This document shows, piece after piece, positions 1 to 6,655 of a stretch of 18,962 nucleotides of DNA. The notes under the pieces were generated by a model. That model was not told the DNA's origin and made no database searches. It saw only the letters and a program-made list of their open reading frames with translations. Location: NCBI GenBank assembly GCA_902783295.1, contig CACZQT010000006.1:1-18962 (forward strand), read 5' to 3'. Every line of letters starts with the position of its first letter. Position 1 is the stretch's first letter. The DNA comes from an uncultured Lachnospiraceae bacterium (GTDB lineage Bacteria > Bacillota > Clostridia > Lachnospirales > Lachnospiraceae). The position numbers and the translations under genes are program-made.

Positions 1-33
1 AAAACCCCGGAAACGTTGAATTTCCAGGGTTTT
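1..33 (-). terminator. intrinsic terminator after rpsI
   Basis: Positions 1-13 pair with 21-33 around a 7-nt loop (14-20), giving a 13-bp stem with a single G-U wobble. The stem is A-rich on the incoming side and ends in at least four U residues at the window edge in the minus-strand transcript. It lies 21 nt past the rpsI stop codon, so it most likely ends the rplM-rpsI transcript. The rest of the U-tract lies outside the window. Confidence 0.8.
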
Positions 34-54
34 TCGCATCTCTCTTGGTCTCGA

Positions 55-444
55 TTAACGCTTCGAGAACTGCGGAGCACGACGTGCAGCCTTGAGGCCG
101 TACTTCTTTCTTTCCTTCATACGAGGGTCACGGGTCAGGAAACCAGCCTTCTTCAGGATGGGGCGGTTCTCTTCGTCCACTTCCAGCAGAGCACGGGCTA
201 CGCCGTGACGGATTGCGCCGGCCTGGCCGGTGAAGCCGCCGCCGCGGACATTAACCAGAACGTCAAACTTTCCGGTATTCTGGGTGGCTTCCAGGGGCTG
301 ACGGACCACTACCTTCAGGGTCTCCAGGCCAAAATATTCGTCGATATCTCTCTTATTGATGGTAATTTTGCCAGTCCCGGGGGTAAGATACACGCGGGCT
401 ACGCTGCTCTTCCGGCGGCCGGTACCATAAAATCTGTTCGCCAT
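55..444 (-). CDS. rpsI: 30S ribosomal protein S9
   Basis: Ribosomal protein uS9, 129 aa, the usual bacterial length. It sits in the head of the 30S subunit, and its basic C-terminal tail reaches the P-site tRNA. Diagnostic segments are the N-terminal YGTGRRKSSVARV, the central VRGGGFTGQAGAIRHG, and the C-terminal tail ending in FSKR, the conserved tRNA-contacting end. An AAGGAGG ribosome binding site lies about 8 nt before the ATG. It follows rplM by 27 nt and is co-transcribed with it, the conserved pair in nearly all bacteria, and it is followed by an intrinsic terminator. Nothing looks broken. Confidence 0.99.
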   Translation of the reverse strand: MANRFYGTGRRKSSVARVYLTPGTGKITINKRDIDEYFGLETLKVVVRQPLEATQNTGKFDVLVNVRGGGFTGQAGAIRHGVARALLEVDEENRPILKKAGFLTRDPRMKERKKYGLKAARRAPQFSKR

Positions 445-471
445 ATCAGTTATCCTCCTTCCCTCACCCGA

Positions 472-900
472 TTAAAAGACCAGTGCTTCCGGCTTCTGTG
501 CCTGATGAGGGTGTTCCGGTCCTACATAAACGAAGAGCTTCTTGTACATCTGGCTGCCCACCGGGCCCTTCGGAAGCATGCCCTTTACGGCGTGCTCGAT
601 GACCGTTACGGGTTTCTTCTGCATCATTTCGCGAAGCGTAGTTTCCTTCATGCCGCCGACATAATCGGAGTGATGATAATAGATCTTCTGATCCAGCTTC
701 TTGCCGGTTACCTTTACCTTTTCGGCATTCACTACGATTACAAAATCACCCGTGTCGATATGAGGGGTGAAAGTGGGCTTATTCTTTCCCCGGAGCACAC
801 TCGCCACTTCTGCAGCCAGACGGCCCAGGGTTTTCCCTTCCGCATCTACCACGTACCACTTTCTTTCAATGGTAGAAGGGTTTGCCATGTAAGTCTTCAT
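472..900 (-). CDS. rplM: 50S ribosomal protein L13
   Basis: Ribosomal protein uL13, 142 aa, normal length. It is an early 23S rRNA-binding assembly protein of the large subunit. Recognisable segments are the N-terminal RKWYVVDAEGKTLGRLA, the IDTGDFVIVVNAEK strand, the YYHHSDYVGG segment and the MLPKGPVGSQM motif. The ATG at 900 has AAGGAG 8 nt upstream. It is the first gene of a two-gene unit with rpsI, driven by a near-consensus promoter about 280 nt upstream. The long leader between them suggests post-transcriptional control, as is known for Firmicute L13 leaders. Confidence 0.99.
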   Translation of the reverse strand: MKTYMANPSTIERKWYVVDAEGKTLGRLAAEVASVLRGKNKPTFTPHIDTGDFVIVVNAEKVKVTGKKLDQKIYYHHSDYVGGMKETTLREMMQKKPVTVIEHAVKGMLPKGPVGSQMYKKLFVYVGPEHPHQAQKPEALVF

Positions 901-1177
901 GGTCGAATCTCCTTATACACAATCGTCCTCGCAGCCAGCCCGGTCATGAAGCAGACCGCGAGCCGCTAAAATATCTTCTCTCTGCGGGCCTCTCCCGCAG
1001 TCCGTACCCTCTGACACCGCTGCCATCCGGTACGCGGCAGTTTCCGGAAATTCCGCGCCTTATCCATGTGTCCACTCACACGGCAGGCCTTCTGCGAAAT
1101 ATCCATCTTCTGCCCGGCATCCTGCTTTCCTGCTGCTTCACCGGGGCTTTGGTTCCACAACTCGGCAGGAGCCACAC
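901..1177 (-). promoter_or_regulatory. long 5' leader of rplM-rpsI, candidate L13-type r-leader
   Basis: About 277 nt lie between the predicted start of transcription (near 1177) and the rplM ATG, with no credible gene. The RNA strand can form a perfect 7-bp hairpin at 982-1000 with a 5-nt loop. A 5-bp hairpin at 1020-1040 competes with a 6-bp long-range helix (1003-1008 with 1029-1034). A 10-bp palindrome lies at 1041-1050. None is followed directly by a U-run, so this does not look like a simple attenuator. Firmicute rplM genes often carry an autoregulatory L13 leader; that this is one is inference, since I cannot match it to the known consensus. Confidence 0.45.
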
Positions 1178-1183
1178 TAGGAT

Positions 1184-1212
1184 AGTATAGACCACGCCCC
1201 CCGGTGTGTCAA
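1184..1212 (-). promoter_or_regulatory. sigma-A-type promoter for rplM-rpsI
   Basis: On the minus strand, TTGACA (1207-1212, full consensus) is followed by a 17-nt spacer and TATACT (1184-1189, five of six). Transcription would start near 1177. This is among the best promoter matches in the window and makes rplM-rpsI independent of the genes upstream. The 102 bases between this promoter and the stop of the preceding gene (1213-1314) hold no other feature I can support, and no convincing terminator. Confidence 0.85.
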
Positions 1213-1314
1213 GCGGTTTTTGCTCCAAAAATGCACCTGTTTCACCGAAAAAACCAATCGTAATTCTTTCCTCATACCACCGTAAAAATGCTTCCGGAAC
1301 CATGATTGCAGCTG

Positions 1315-2796
1315 CTACGGCAGCAGTTCCAGCGTAATGTCCGAGTGGGATATTTCCTCATCTTCGCCCATCCATGGCACCAGTACCGTGTTCATAAGAG
1401 ACAGCCAGGTTTTCCCGTTCGGACGTCCGACTCCCAATGAATTGATCACCACGCCGCGGATACGGGTTTTCTCATCCCCGTGAATGCGGGTCATGCGGCT
1501 GGAAGCGCTGATGACAAAGTACTTCCCGCCGTCTCTTCCCAGGTAAAGCATGGTATGCCCCGGTACATACAGACAGGCGCCGGTCGGCAAGGTGTCCAGC
1601 ACCTCCTTTTTCTCGTCATTCGACATGCCGGATACGTCTATCTTATAAACCGGCATAGCCATCTGACGAACCGTATTCCGCGGCATATTCAGGCCAAAGC
1701 AGCGGTAAATGTCGCGGAGGTAGTTCGAGCAGTCCGCCGAATTCAGCATGCTTCCCCAGCCGTAGACATCCCCCAGACGGGCAAAAGCAGTTTTTACGAT
1801 ATTGTACGCAGTCAGCGGCAGGAATCCCTCGCTCACGTCATATTTTCTGGAAATCAGAGCGATGGTCCTGGTGTAGGAACCGTCCGGTCTGCGGACAGGC
1901 AGCCAGACCGGGATATTGTGGATGGGTGTTCTTCCGGTCATGGCAACGTCATACTCTTCCGGCCGTACTTTCCGGAGGATAGTTCCCATATCCAGCTGTA
2001 CACCGCTGGCAGAGGGATTTACGTTGGATTCTTCCAGAACCAGCCGGCCTTCTTCCACCACTACAGCTTCCTCTTCCGGAAAGTCCCAGGCGGAAAGCCA
2101 TTCCTCCCGGTTCCGGCACAGGGCAACAGCTTCTGTCCGGACCCAGCCGGAGATGCAGTCCGTGTCGACGTACAGATAGTCCCCTTCCACGGAATCCTCT
2201 TTGACCAGTACAGGTTCCCCCACCCGGAGAGCGGAAACCTGTACGGCATTATAGTCCAGATCTCCCTTTTCATCTGTGATCAGCAGATCGTCCGGCAGTG
2301 TCATCAGATCCGCATGCCGTACGCAGATACCATAACGATAGGCTTTCCAGCCGGAAGCATCCTCTCCGCCGGTATTGTACAAAGCGTAAGAAAGTGTATC
2401 CTCCGTGACGGTGTTCCCTTCCCGGTCCCAGTATTCTCCGTTTGTATATTCTTCGAGGTCTTCTTCGGCATATCCCAGAATTTCCTCAAAAAACTCTTCT
2501 TCGTCGAACTCATCTCCGGCATTTCTGAGATCTTTCATCCAGCATTCACTGACCTGAAAAAAGCTTCGGTTCAGGTACTGAAGTGCATCCGGATCTGTAA
2601 GGACCTCGCCCTCTTCGTCTGCCCAGTAAGCCGGATCGGTCATAGCCTCTGTCACATTTGGAAGAAGGGTATCCATCGCAGAAACCGGACAGGAGGAAGA
2701 ACACAAAATGAGGCTGCACAGGCAGAAAACCGCCAGCGCGGGAAGGACATTCTTTTTCCGGCATATTTCCTGAAGTTTTTTGATTTTCGTCTTCAT
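1315..2796 (-). CDS. secreted NlpC/P60 family cell-wall hydrolase with SH3-like domains
   Basis: Predicted exported peptidoglycan endopeptidase of 493 aa. Residues 1-40 form a signal peptide: a basic start, a hydrophobic core near 17-32, and a likely cleavage site after VSA at 38-40. Residues 45-145 resemble the acidic helical N-terminal region of multi-domain P60 proteins. Two SH3-like regions follow (about 150-226 and 229-320). The NlpC/P60 domain occupies about 328-475, with the catalytic Cys356 in SADCSNYL and His414 in GHTMLYLG. This order matches the gamma-D-Glu-diamino acid endopeptidase group with N-terminal, SH3b1 and SH3b2 domains; the exact bond cleaved is inferred. The ATG at 2796 was chosen because AAAGGAG lies 6-7 nt before it; an upstream in-frame ATG at 2868 would translate part of the palindromic repeat. 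It sits between truA and rplM, where Firmicutes usually have no gene. Confidence 0.85.
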   Translation of the reverse strand: MKTKIKKLQEICRKKNVLPALAVFCLCSLILCSSSCPVSAMDTLLPNVTEAMTDPAYWADEEGEVLTDPDALQYLNRSFFQVSECWMKDLRNAGDEFDEEEFFEEILGYAEEDLEEYTNGEYWDREGNTVTEDTLSYALYNTGGEDASGWKAYRYGICVRHADLMTLPDDLLITDEKGDLDYNAVQVSALRVGEPVLVKEDSVEGDYLYVDTDCISGWVRTEAVALCRNREEWLSAWDFPEEEAVVVEEGRLVLEESNVNPSASGVQLDMGTILRKVRPEEYDVAMTGRTPIHNIPVWLPVRRPDGSYTRTIALISRKYDVSEGFLPLTAYNIVKTAFARLGDVYGWGSMLNSADCSNYLRDIYRCFGLNMPRNTVRQMAMPVYKIDVSGMSNDEKKEVLDTLPTGACLYVPGHTMLYLGRDGGKYFVISASSRMTRIHGDEKTRIRGVVINSLGVGRPNGKTWLSLMNTVLVPWMGEDEEISHSDITLELLP

Positions 2797-2824
2797 CTCC
2801 ATCTCCTTTTCCAGGTCAGGGCAT

Positions 2825-2889
2825 GAACAGGATAAGGGGACTGTCCCCCTGTTCCGGTTCACGGCCATAGGAACTGTCCCCTTGGGCTG
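2825..2889. repeat. dispersed palindromic repeat, copy A (degenerate)
   Basis: An imperfect palindrome fills the gap between truA and the NlpC/P60 gene. AAGGGGAC at 2834-2841 is complementary to 2876-2883, and GTTCC at 2851-2855 to GGAAC at 2870-2874. Read on the minus strand, the right arm carries GGGGACAGTTCCTATG, matching the core of copies B and C. The left flank GAACAGGATAAGGGG is shared with copy B. It adjoins the truA stop codon and ends 28 nt before the chosen start of the next gene. Confidence 0.75.
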
Positions 2890-3735
2890 TCATTCTTCAT
2901 TTTCCCACGGCGGATGCAGAAGCCGGATTTCTTTCAGACACAAGCCCTCTGCGGGAGCCGTCTGCCCCGCCCTGGAGCGGTCCATGCTTTCCAGGGCAGC
3001 TTTTACATCTTCTGGGCTCATCCTTCCGCGCCCGGCTTCCATCAATGTCCCGGCTATGATGCGGACCATGTTGTACAGGAAGCCGTTGCCGCGAAGGCGC
3101 AGGACAATCCGGCCGGAGGTCATTACACCAGCGTCCTCCTCAGTATGAGCCGCTGCCCCTGCCTCCCGGAGAGGCCGGCAGGGTACCAGCCCGCCTCCTC
3201 TGCTTTCCAGAACCTCCAGAGACAGCAGTCGTCTGACGGTAGTCTGCACCTGAGAACCGGAAGAACAGAATGCCGCGAAATCATGTTCTCCGACAAGATA
3301 AGCCCCGGCCCCTCGCATTGCTTCTGTATTCAGCGGATAATAGGTAGTATATGCATACCTGCGATGCAGCGGGTTCGGAAAACGCGATATATCTATCGTA
3401 TATTCGTAAGTTTTTTCAGAATCCCATTTCCGGGGGTGGAAATTCAGCGGGACCTCCCGGGAAGCTGCCGCGACAATATCTTCCGGCAGGCTCTGGTTCA
3501 GCGCATAGCAGATCTTTTCCGGCGGAATGCGGGATTCTGTATCGAATACGCAGAGGTTTCCCAGTGCATGAACTCCTGCGTCCGTACGACTGGCTCCCTG
3601 CACATGGATCTCCTCTTTCAGCAGGCGGGACAGTTCCCGGTTCAATACCTCTTCAATGGTTATGCCGCGGGGCTGCCATTGCCAGCCGTTATAATCTGTC
3701 CCGTCGTAAGCAACGGTGAGCATGATCCGTTTCAA
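2890..3735 (-). CDS. truA: tRNA pseudouridine synthase A
   Basis: Converts uridines 38-40 of the tRNA anticodon arm to pseudouridine. The protein has 281 aa. The N-terminal domain carries YDGTDYNGWQ and the catalytic Asp52 in SRTDAGVHA; the C-terminal domain carries GNGFLYNMVRIIAGTL (residues 216-231). The start is taken as TTG at 3735: AGAGGT lies 7 nt upstream, and the resulting MKRIMLTVAYDG matches the usual family N-terminus. The ATG four codons further on has no properly spaced binding site. A stretch of about 30 residues (178-208), rich in Gly, Ala and Glu, appears inserted before the GNGFLYNMV strand, making the protein longer than the usual ~245-260 aa. It lies downstream of ecfT, the common Firmicute arrangement. 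Confidence 0.96.
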   Translation of the reverse strand: MKRIMLTVAYDGTDYNGWQWQPRGITIEEVLNRELSRLLKEEIHVQGASRTDAGVHALGNLCVFDTESRIPPEKICYALNQSLPEDIVAAASREVPLNFHPRKWDSEKTYEYTIDISRFPNPLHRRYAYTTYYPLNTEAMRGAGAYLVGEHDFAAFCSSGSQVQTTVRRLLSLEVLESRGGGLVPCRPLREAGAAAHTEEDAGVMTSGRIVLRLRGNGFLYNMVRIIAGTLMEAGRGRMSPEDVKAALESMDRSRAGQTAPAEGLCLKEIRLLHPPWENEE

Positions 3736-3768
3736 AGGCAGCACCTCTTTTCTGCCGGGAACTCCTCC

Positions 3769-3787
3769 GTCACAGCTGCACTGTGAC
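3769..3787 (-). promoter_or_regulatory. hairpin in the ecfT-truA intergenic region
   Basis: A perfect 7-bp stem (3769-3775 with 3781-3787) with a 5-nt loop lies between ecfT and truA. A second small stem, CCCTC/GAGGG, lies just upstream in the transcript. No U-run follows, so it is not an intrinsic terminator. It may stabilise or partly insulate the truA part of the mRNA. Confidence 0.35.
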
Positions 3788-3827
3788 ACATCCCTCAAAG
3801 AGGGAAGCTTCTGACTTTTTCTCGACC

Positions 3828-4631
3828 TTACTTTACAAAGCAAAGTACTATGATTATTGCCATGTACAGGAAAACGAAGGCGTACGCGATGTAGTCGCAC
3901 CGATGATATTTCAGTGGAAACATTTTAGTGCGGCCTTCTCCTCCATGGTAGCATCTGGCTTCCATCGCCATGGCAAGGTCTGTCGCGCGCCGGAACGCGG
4001 AAATAAACAAGGGGACCAGGATGGGCACCATCGCTTTGGCTCTGGCAATCACGCCGCCCTCTTCAAAATTCGCGCCGCGGGCCATCTGCGCCTTCTGGAT
4101 CTTATCGGCTTCTTCCGCCAGAATCGGAATGAACCGCAGGGCAATGGACATCATCATGGCGATTTCATGTACCGGAACACGGAAGACCCTCAGGAAACCC
4201 AGACCTTTTTCCATACCGTCCGTCAGCGCCGTAGGGGTTGTCGTATATGTCATCAGGGAAGATCCCGTGATCAGAAAAATCAGGCGCAGGGCCATAAAAA
4301 CCGCCAGCCTGGCGCCAGGCGCCGTAATCCGGATAAAGTACCACCGGAAAAGGACCGGCTCTCCGCCCGTCAGGAACAGGTTCAGGACGACGGTCAGCAT
4401 CATCAGAAAAAGGATGGGCTTCATCCCTTTCAGGATATACTTTGCCGGAACGTTGGAGGCTTTTACGCAAAGAATCAGGAAAAGGAATGCCAGAAGGTAA
4501 CCTCTGAAATCATTTGCCAGAAAAAGGGAAATGATATAGAGCATGGTCGAAGCCAGCTTGGTACGGGGGTCCAGCCCATGCAGGAAAGAATCCACCGGAT
4601 AATACTGGCCGAGGGTCATTTCCTTTAACAT
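3828..4631 (-). CDS. ecfT: ECF transporter transmembrane protein EcfT
   Basis: Membrane scaffold of the energy-coupling factor module that links the two ATPases to exchangeable substrate-binding S proteins. It has 267 aa. Hydrophobic segments lie near residues 28-58, 70-88, 107-124 and 245-265. The long cytoplasmic coupling helices carry the two Ala-Arg motifs, ARG at 184-186 and EAR at 224-226, that contact the ATPase grooves. The ATG at 4631 is preceded by GGGAGG at 6 nt and overlaps the end of ecfA2 by 7 nt, which implies translational coupling. No S-component gene is in the window, so this is probably a shared (group II) module serving S proteins encoded elsewhere, as is usual at this locus. 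Confidence 0.96.
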   Translation of the reverse strand: MLKEMTLGQYYPVDSFLHGLDPRTKLASTMLYIISLFLANDFRGYLLAFLFLILCVKASNVPAKYILKGMKPILFLMMLTVVLNLFLTGGEPVLFRWYFIRITAPGARLAVFMALRLIFLITGSSLMTYTTTPTALTDGMEKGLGFLRVFRVPVHEIAMMMSIALRFIPILAEEADKIQKAQMARGANFEEGGVIARAKAMVPILVPLFISAFRRATDLAMAMEARCYHGGEGRTKMFPLKYHRCDYIAYAFVFLYMAIIIVLCFVK

Positions 4632-5491
4632 ACGCTGCCTCCCTTCCCGGAGAGCGCATGCAGTATGGACTGCTTCGCTTCTTCCACGGTTGTCACATCC
4701 GGATCCACAGGAATGCCTTTCTCCCGCAGGGCATGCGCGATATAAGTTACCTGAGGCGCCGAAAGGCCGTAGCTTTCCAGTTCCTTATAATGCCTGAATA
4801 CCTCCCGGGGCGGCGCATCGTAGGCAATATGTCCGTTCTGGACCACGATGATCCGCTCCACTGTCTGCGCCACATCTTCCATACTGTGGGATACCAGGAT
4901 AACGGCTATTCCCTGCTTTTTGTGCAGATCCTTCAGGACGCCCAGGATTTCATCCCTTCCGCCCGGATCCAGACCGGCTGTCGGTTCATCCAGAATCAGA
5001 TAGTCCGGTTCCATAGCCAGTACACCGGCAATGGCAACACGCCGCTTCTGGCCGCCGGACAGTTCGAACGGGGATCTTTGATAAAAGGATTCCGGCAGTC
5101 CAACCATATCCAGAGCGGCACGCGCCTTTTTCTCTGCCTCTTCTTTGGAGAATCCCTGGTTTTTCGGTCCGAAGCAGACATCTGTCAGGACATCTGTTTC
5201 AAAGAGCTGATGCTCCGGATACTGGAAAACCAGACCGACACGGCCCCGGAGTTTCCGACGGTCGTATCCATCAGCAAAGATGTCCTCGCCATCCATCAGC
5301 ACCTGTCCGGAAGAAGCCCGCAGCAGTCCGTTCAGATGCTGGATCAGTGTGGATTTTCCGGATCCTGTATGCCCGATGATCCCTATAAACTCCCCTTTTT
5401 CAATCTTCAGGTTCACATCCGTCAGCACATGCACTTCCATGGGAGTGCCCGCCTGATACAGGAAATTCACCTGTTTCATTTCAATCGGCAT
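4625..5491 (-). CDS. ecfA2: ECF transporter ATPase EcfA2
   Basis: Second nucleotide-binding subunit of the ECF vitamin/metal uptake transporter, 288 aa. Walker A GHTGSGKST spans residues 40-48, the Q-loop glutamine is Q90, the ABC signature LSGGQ is 144-148, Walker B LILDEP is 165-170, and the switch histidine is H202. The N-terminal KQVNFLYQAGTP is typical of EcfA2 (formerly CbiO2/YbaE). The ATG at 5491 overlaps the ecfA1 3' end by 16 nt and has GGTGG 7 nt upstream. An internal ATG at 5479 would give a classic ATGA overlap but has no binding site and loses conserved residues. It pairs with EcfA1 to hydrolyse ATP. Confidence 0.96.
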   Translation of the reverse strand: MPIEMKQVNFLYQAGTPMEVHVLTDVNLKIEKGEFIGIIGHTGSGKSTLIQHLNGLLRASSGQVLMDGEDIFADGYDRRKLRGRVGLVFQYPEHQLFETDVLTDVCFGPKNQGFSKEEAEKKARAALDMVGLPESFYQRSPFELSGGQKRRVAIAGVLAMEPDYLILDEPTAGLDPGGRDEILGVLKDLHKKQGIAVILVSHSMEDVAQTVERIIVVQNGHIAYDAPPREVFRHYKELESYGLSAPQVTYIAHALREKGIPVDPDVTTVEEAKQSILHALSGKGGSVC

Positions 5492-6327
5492 AATTCGTCC
5501 ACCAATTCCTGAATCGTCAGAATCCCCTCCGGCAGGGGAAGTCCCTCTTTTCTCAATTCGTAGGCCAGTTCTGTAACCTGCGGTACACCGAGATGCAATT
5601 CCCGAAGTCTTTCTACCTGAGAGAACACCTCTTTCGGCGTTCCTTCCATTTTCACTTTTCCGGCGTCGACCACCAGAATCCGGTCTGCATCCACGGTTTC
5701 TTCCATATAGTGCGTAATCAGGATGACTGTGATGCCTTCCTTCCTGTTCAGTTCCCGCACGGTTTTAATAACTTCCCTGCGGCCTACCGGATCCAGCATG
5801 GCCGTCGGTTCATCCAGCACGATGCAGCGGGGCCGCATTGCCATCACGCCGGCGATAGCCACACGCTGTTTCTGCCCGCCGGACAGCCGGTTCGGAGATC
5901 TCTTCCGGTAAGCGGCCATGCCTACCGCCTGCAGGCTTTCATCCACCCGCTTCCAGATTTCCTCAGAGGGAATCCCCATATTTTCCGGTCCGAACCCAAC
6001 ATCTTCTTCGACAACTGATGATATAATCTGATTGTCCGGATTCTGGAAAACCATCCCCGCCGTCTGGCGGATATCCCAGATCAGATCCTCGTCCCGTGTG
6101 TCCATCTCCCGGATCCAGACCGTCCCCCCCGTAGGCTGCAGGAGGGCATTCAGGTGCTTGGCGATCGTGGATTTCCCTGAGCCGTTCCGCCCCAGTACTG
6201 CCACGAACTCTCCTTCGCGGATATCCATATCCACGCCGTCAACGGCCCGGCTGATTTCCGTTACTTTATCATTTTCATCCTTCCGGATATATTCATAAAC
6301 CAGCTTCGCTGTTCGAACAATTCCCAT
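5476..6327 (-). CDS. ecfA1: ECF transporter ATPase EcfA1
   Basis: First ATPase subunit of the ECF module, 283 aa. Walker A GRNGSGKST spans residues 46-54, Q95 is the Q-loop residue, LSGGQ is 148-152, Walker B CIVLDEP is 168-174, and H206 is the switch histidine. The C-terminal part (about 225-283) holds the EcfA1-type extension. The chosen ATG at 6327 gives MGIVRTAKLVYEY, which starts just before the domain, with AAGGTAGTG spaced about 6 nt upstream. An earlier in-frame ATG at 6381 would translate palindromic repeat copy B and is rejected. It is the first gene of the ecfA1-ecfA2-ecfT-truA unit, with its own promoter at 6442-6470. Confidence 0.95.
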   Translation of the reverse strand: MGIVRTAKLVYEYIRKDENDKVTEISRAVDGVDMDIREGEFVAVLGRNGSGKSTIAKHLNALLQPTGGTVWIREMDTRDEDLIWDIRQTAGMVFQNPDNQIISSVVEEDVGFGPENMGIPSEEIWKRVDESLQAVGMAAYRKRSPNRLSGGQKQRVAIAGVMAMRPRCIVLDEPTAMLDPVGRREVIKTVRELNRKEGITVILITHYMEETVDADRILVVDAGKVKMEGTPKEVFSQVERLRELHLGVPQVTELAYELRKEGLPLPEGILTIQELVDELCRLK

Positions 6328-6348
6328 GCTTTCCACTACCTTCCGGAG

Positions 6349-6420
6349 GAACAGGACAAGGGGGCAGTCTCTATGTCCCACGTAAGCAGGGCAGAGGGAC
6401 TTTCCCCTTATCCTGCTGTC
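6349..6420. repeat. dispersed palindromic repeat, copy B (degenerate)
   Basis: The left arm reads GAACAGGACAAGGGGG then CAGTCTCTATGTCCCAC. The right arm, read on the minus strand, gives CAGGATAAGGGGAAAGTCCC. Both match the core found in copies A and C with a few substitutions, and the palindrome is decayed in the centre. It occupies the 5' leader of ecfA1 and ends about 20 nt before its start codon, so it is transcribed as part of the ecf mRNA. Confidence 0.75.
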
Positions 6421-6441
6421 AACTCCTGATTCAACACATAG

Positions 6442-6470
6442 ATTGTAATGGAATACTTCTTAAAATGCAA
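6442..6470 (-). promoter_or_regulatory. promoter for ecfA1-ecfA2-ecfT-truA
   Basis: On the minus strand, TTGCAT (6465-6470) is followed by a 17-nt spacer and TACAAT (6442-6447, five of six). A run of seven A residues lies about 16 nt upstream of the -35 box, like an UP element. Transcription would begin near 6435, giving a leader of about 108 nt that contains repeat copy B. It faces away from the degV promoter. Confidence 0.7.
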
Positions 6471-6535
6471 GCCGAGTTCGTTTTTTTACTCGCCCTGCAG
6501 AGGAGGGAGTCTTCTCCGTCCAAGATAAAAACTCC

Positions 6536-6564
6536 TTGCAAAGAACCTGCAGGAAAACTATAAT
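6536..6564 (+). promoter_or_regulatory. promoter for degV
   Basis: TTGCAA (6536-6541), a 17-nt spacer, and a perfect TATAAT (6559-6564). Transcription would begin near 6571, about 85 nt before the degV ATG. The 274 nt between the degV and ecfA1 start regions thus hold two back-to-back promoters, repeat copy B and the degV leader hairpins. Confidence 0.8.
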
Positions 6565-6592
6565 GATATGAGGAGAATCATACTGGATTCTT

Positions 6593-6639
6593 CCGTAATT
6601 TTACGGCAGCGCGCACGGTGCGAAGCACCTTCTGCCGTA
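6593..6639 (+). promoter_or_regulatory. degV leader with two mutually exclusive hairpins
   Basis: CCGTA (6593-6597) can pair with TACGG (6602-6606) around a 4-nt loop. Alternatively, TACGGCAG (6602-6609) can pair with CTGCCGTA (6632-6639), enclosing an inner GGTGC/GCACC hairpin (6617-6629). The two folds share 6602-6606 and exclude each other. The larger one ends a few nt before the AAAGGAG binding site at 6645-6650. No U-run follows, so any effect would be on translation or mRNA stability. The pairings are seen in the sequence; regulation is inference. Confidence 0.4.
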
Positions 6640-6655
6640 GGCGAAAGGAGATCTT

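Noticed and set aside
1130..1180. T-box-like sequence (TGGAACC) in the rplM leader
   Set aside because: The T-box core is not matched beyond a few bases, there is no specifier stem or terminator, and rplM is not a T-box target.
1270..1300. Possible terminator after the NlpC/P60 gene (short mismatched stem before TTTTT)
   Set aside because: Only about five pairs with a central mismatch; too weak to call.
1076..1303. Small minus-strand open frame between the NlpC/P60 gene and rplM
   Set aside because: It spans the rplM promoter and leader start, has no good binding site and matches nothing I know.
1480..2826. 448-codon plus-strand open frame opposite the NlpC/P60 gene
   Set aside because: The minus strand has a signal peptide and catalytic motifs; this frame has no binding site and resembles no family.
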